Below, piece after piece: positions 57,860 to 57,930 of a stretch of 57,930 nucleotides of DNA. This stretch comes from SAR92 bacterium BACL16 MAG-120619-bin48 (GTDB lineage: Bacteria; Pseudomonadota; Gammaproteobacteria; Pseudomonadales; Porticoccaceae). A program made the position numbers and the translations under genes. Location: assembly GCA_001438605.1 (NCBI GenBank), contig LIDE01000022.1, positions 1 to 57,930 on the forward strand, written 5' to 3'. The stretch's first letter is position 1; each line of letters starts with the position of its first letter. Under the pieces are notes generated by a model that saw nothing but the letters and a program-made list of their open reading frames with translations, searched no databases and had not been told where the DNA came from.

Positions 57860-57930
57860 GGTCTATTTGTTCAGCGTTATAATTATTAGATTCTTTAACA
57901 ATATACCATTAAACCGCACTTCCAAATACC

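Overview
The window looks like chromosome of a marine-type gammaproteobacterium in the Pseudomonas/Cellvibrionales neighbourhood. Evidence: the gatCAB, mreBCD-maf-rng-yhdP-nitrilase, rpoN-hpf-ptsN-rapZ-npr, lptCAB-kdsCD, ibaG-murA-hisGDC and rlmE-ftsH-folP-glmM-tpiA-secG-tRNA-Leu blocks all occur in an order familiar from pseudomonads. HisG is the short form, and a PA4642-type gene follows gatB. The genus cannot be named from this sequence alone.

Layout. 1-15100 is an accessory metabolic stretch: a saccharopine-dehydrogenase-like reductase, a GST, an ABC exporter with the ABC-F protein YheS, a bactofilin followed by a Rossmann/methyltransferase-like protein, an SDR, AzlCD, an acyl-CoA dehydrogenase, a class II aldolase, a renalase-like flavoprotein with a tiny DUF2256 gene (13013-13183), a TauD-type dioxygenase and a DoxX protein. 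14772-18350 is PA4642-gatB-gatA-gatC on the minus strand. 18639-28112 is the plus-strand cell-shape and envelope block. 28128-38036 is a long minus-strand block for LPS transport, Kdo synthesis, sigma-54, PTS-Ntr, MgtE and DarP. 38215-43498 is mlaC-ibaG-murA-hisG-hisD-hisC. 43542-51356 holds a DegS/AlgW protease, YhbY and the rlmE-to-secG block, ending in tRNA-Leu(GAG).

After the tRNA and a strong terminator the expected rimP-nusA-infB genes are absent. Instead 51417-57930 is visibly richer in A+T and carries a four-gene cassette. It consists of a TonB-dependent receptor with two very tyrosine-rich segments, a beta-propeller-like protein of unknown function, and an opposing two-gene unit of an aspartyl/asparaginyl beta-hydroxylase-like dioxygenase and a TPR protein with a PAPS-dependent sulfotransferase domain. 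This is the most promising candidate for an undescribed system: the two cytoplasmic modifying enzymes may act on the receptor or on its ligand. That is inference.

The core blocks serve the envelope: Kdo synthesis (KdsD, KdsC), LPS export (LptC, LptA, LptB), peptidoglycan precursors (MurA, GlmM), the elongasome scaffold (MreBCD), envelope stress (DegS/AlgW, FtsH) and phospholipid trafficking (MlaC). The mla locus is odd: mlaC is present, but mlaF, mlaE, mlaD and mlaB are missing from their usual places.
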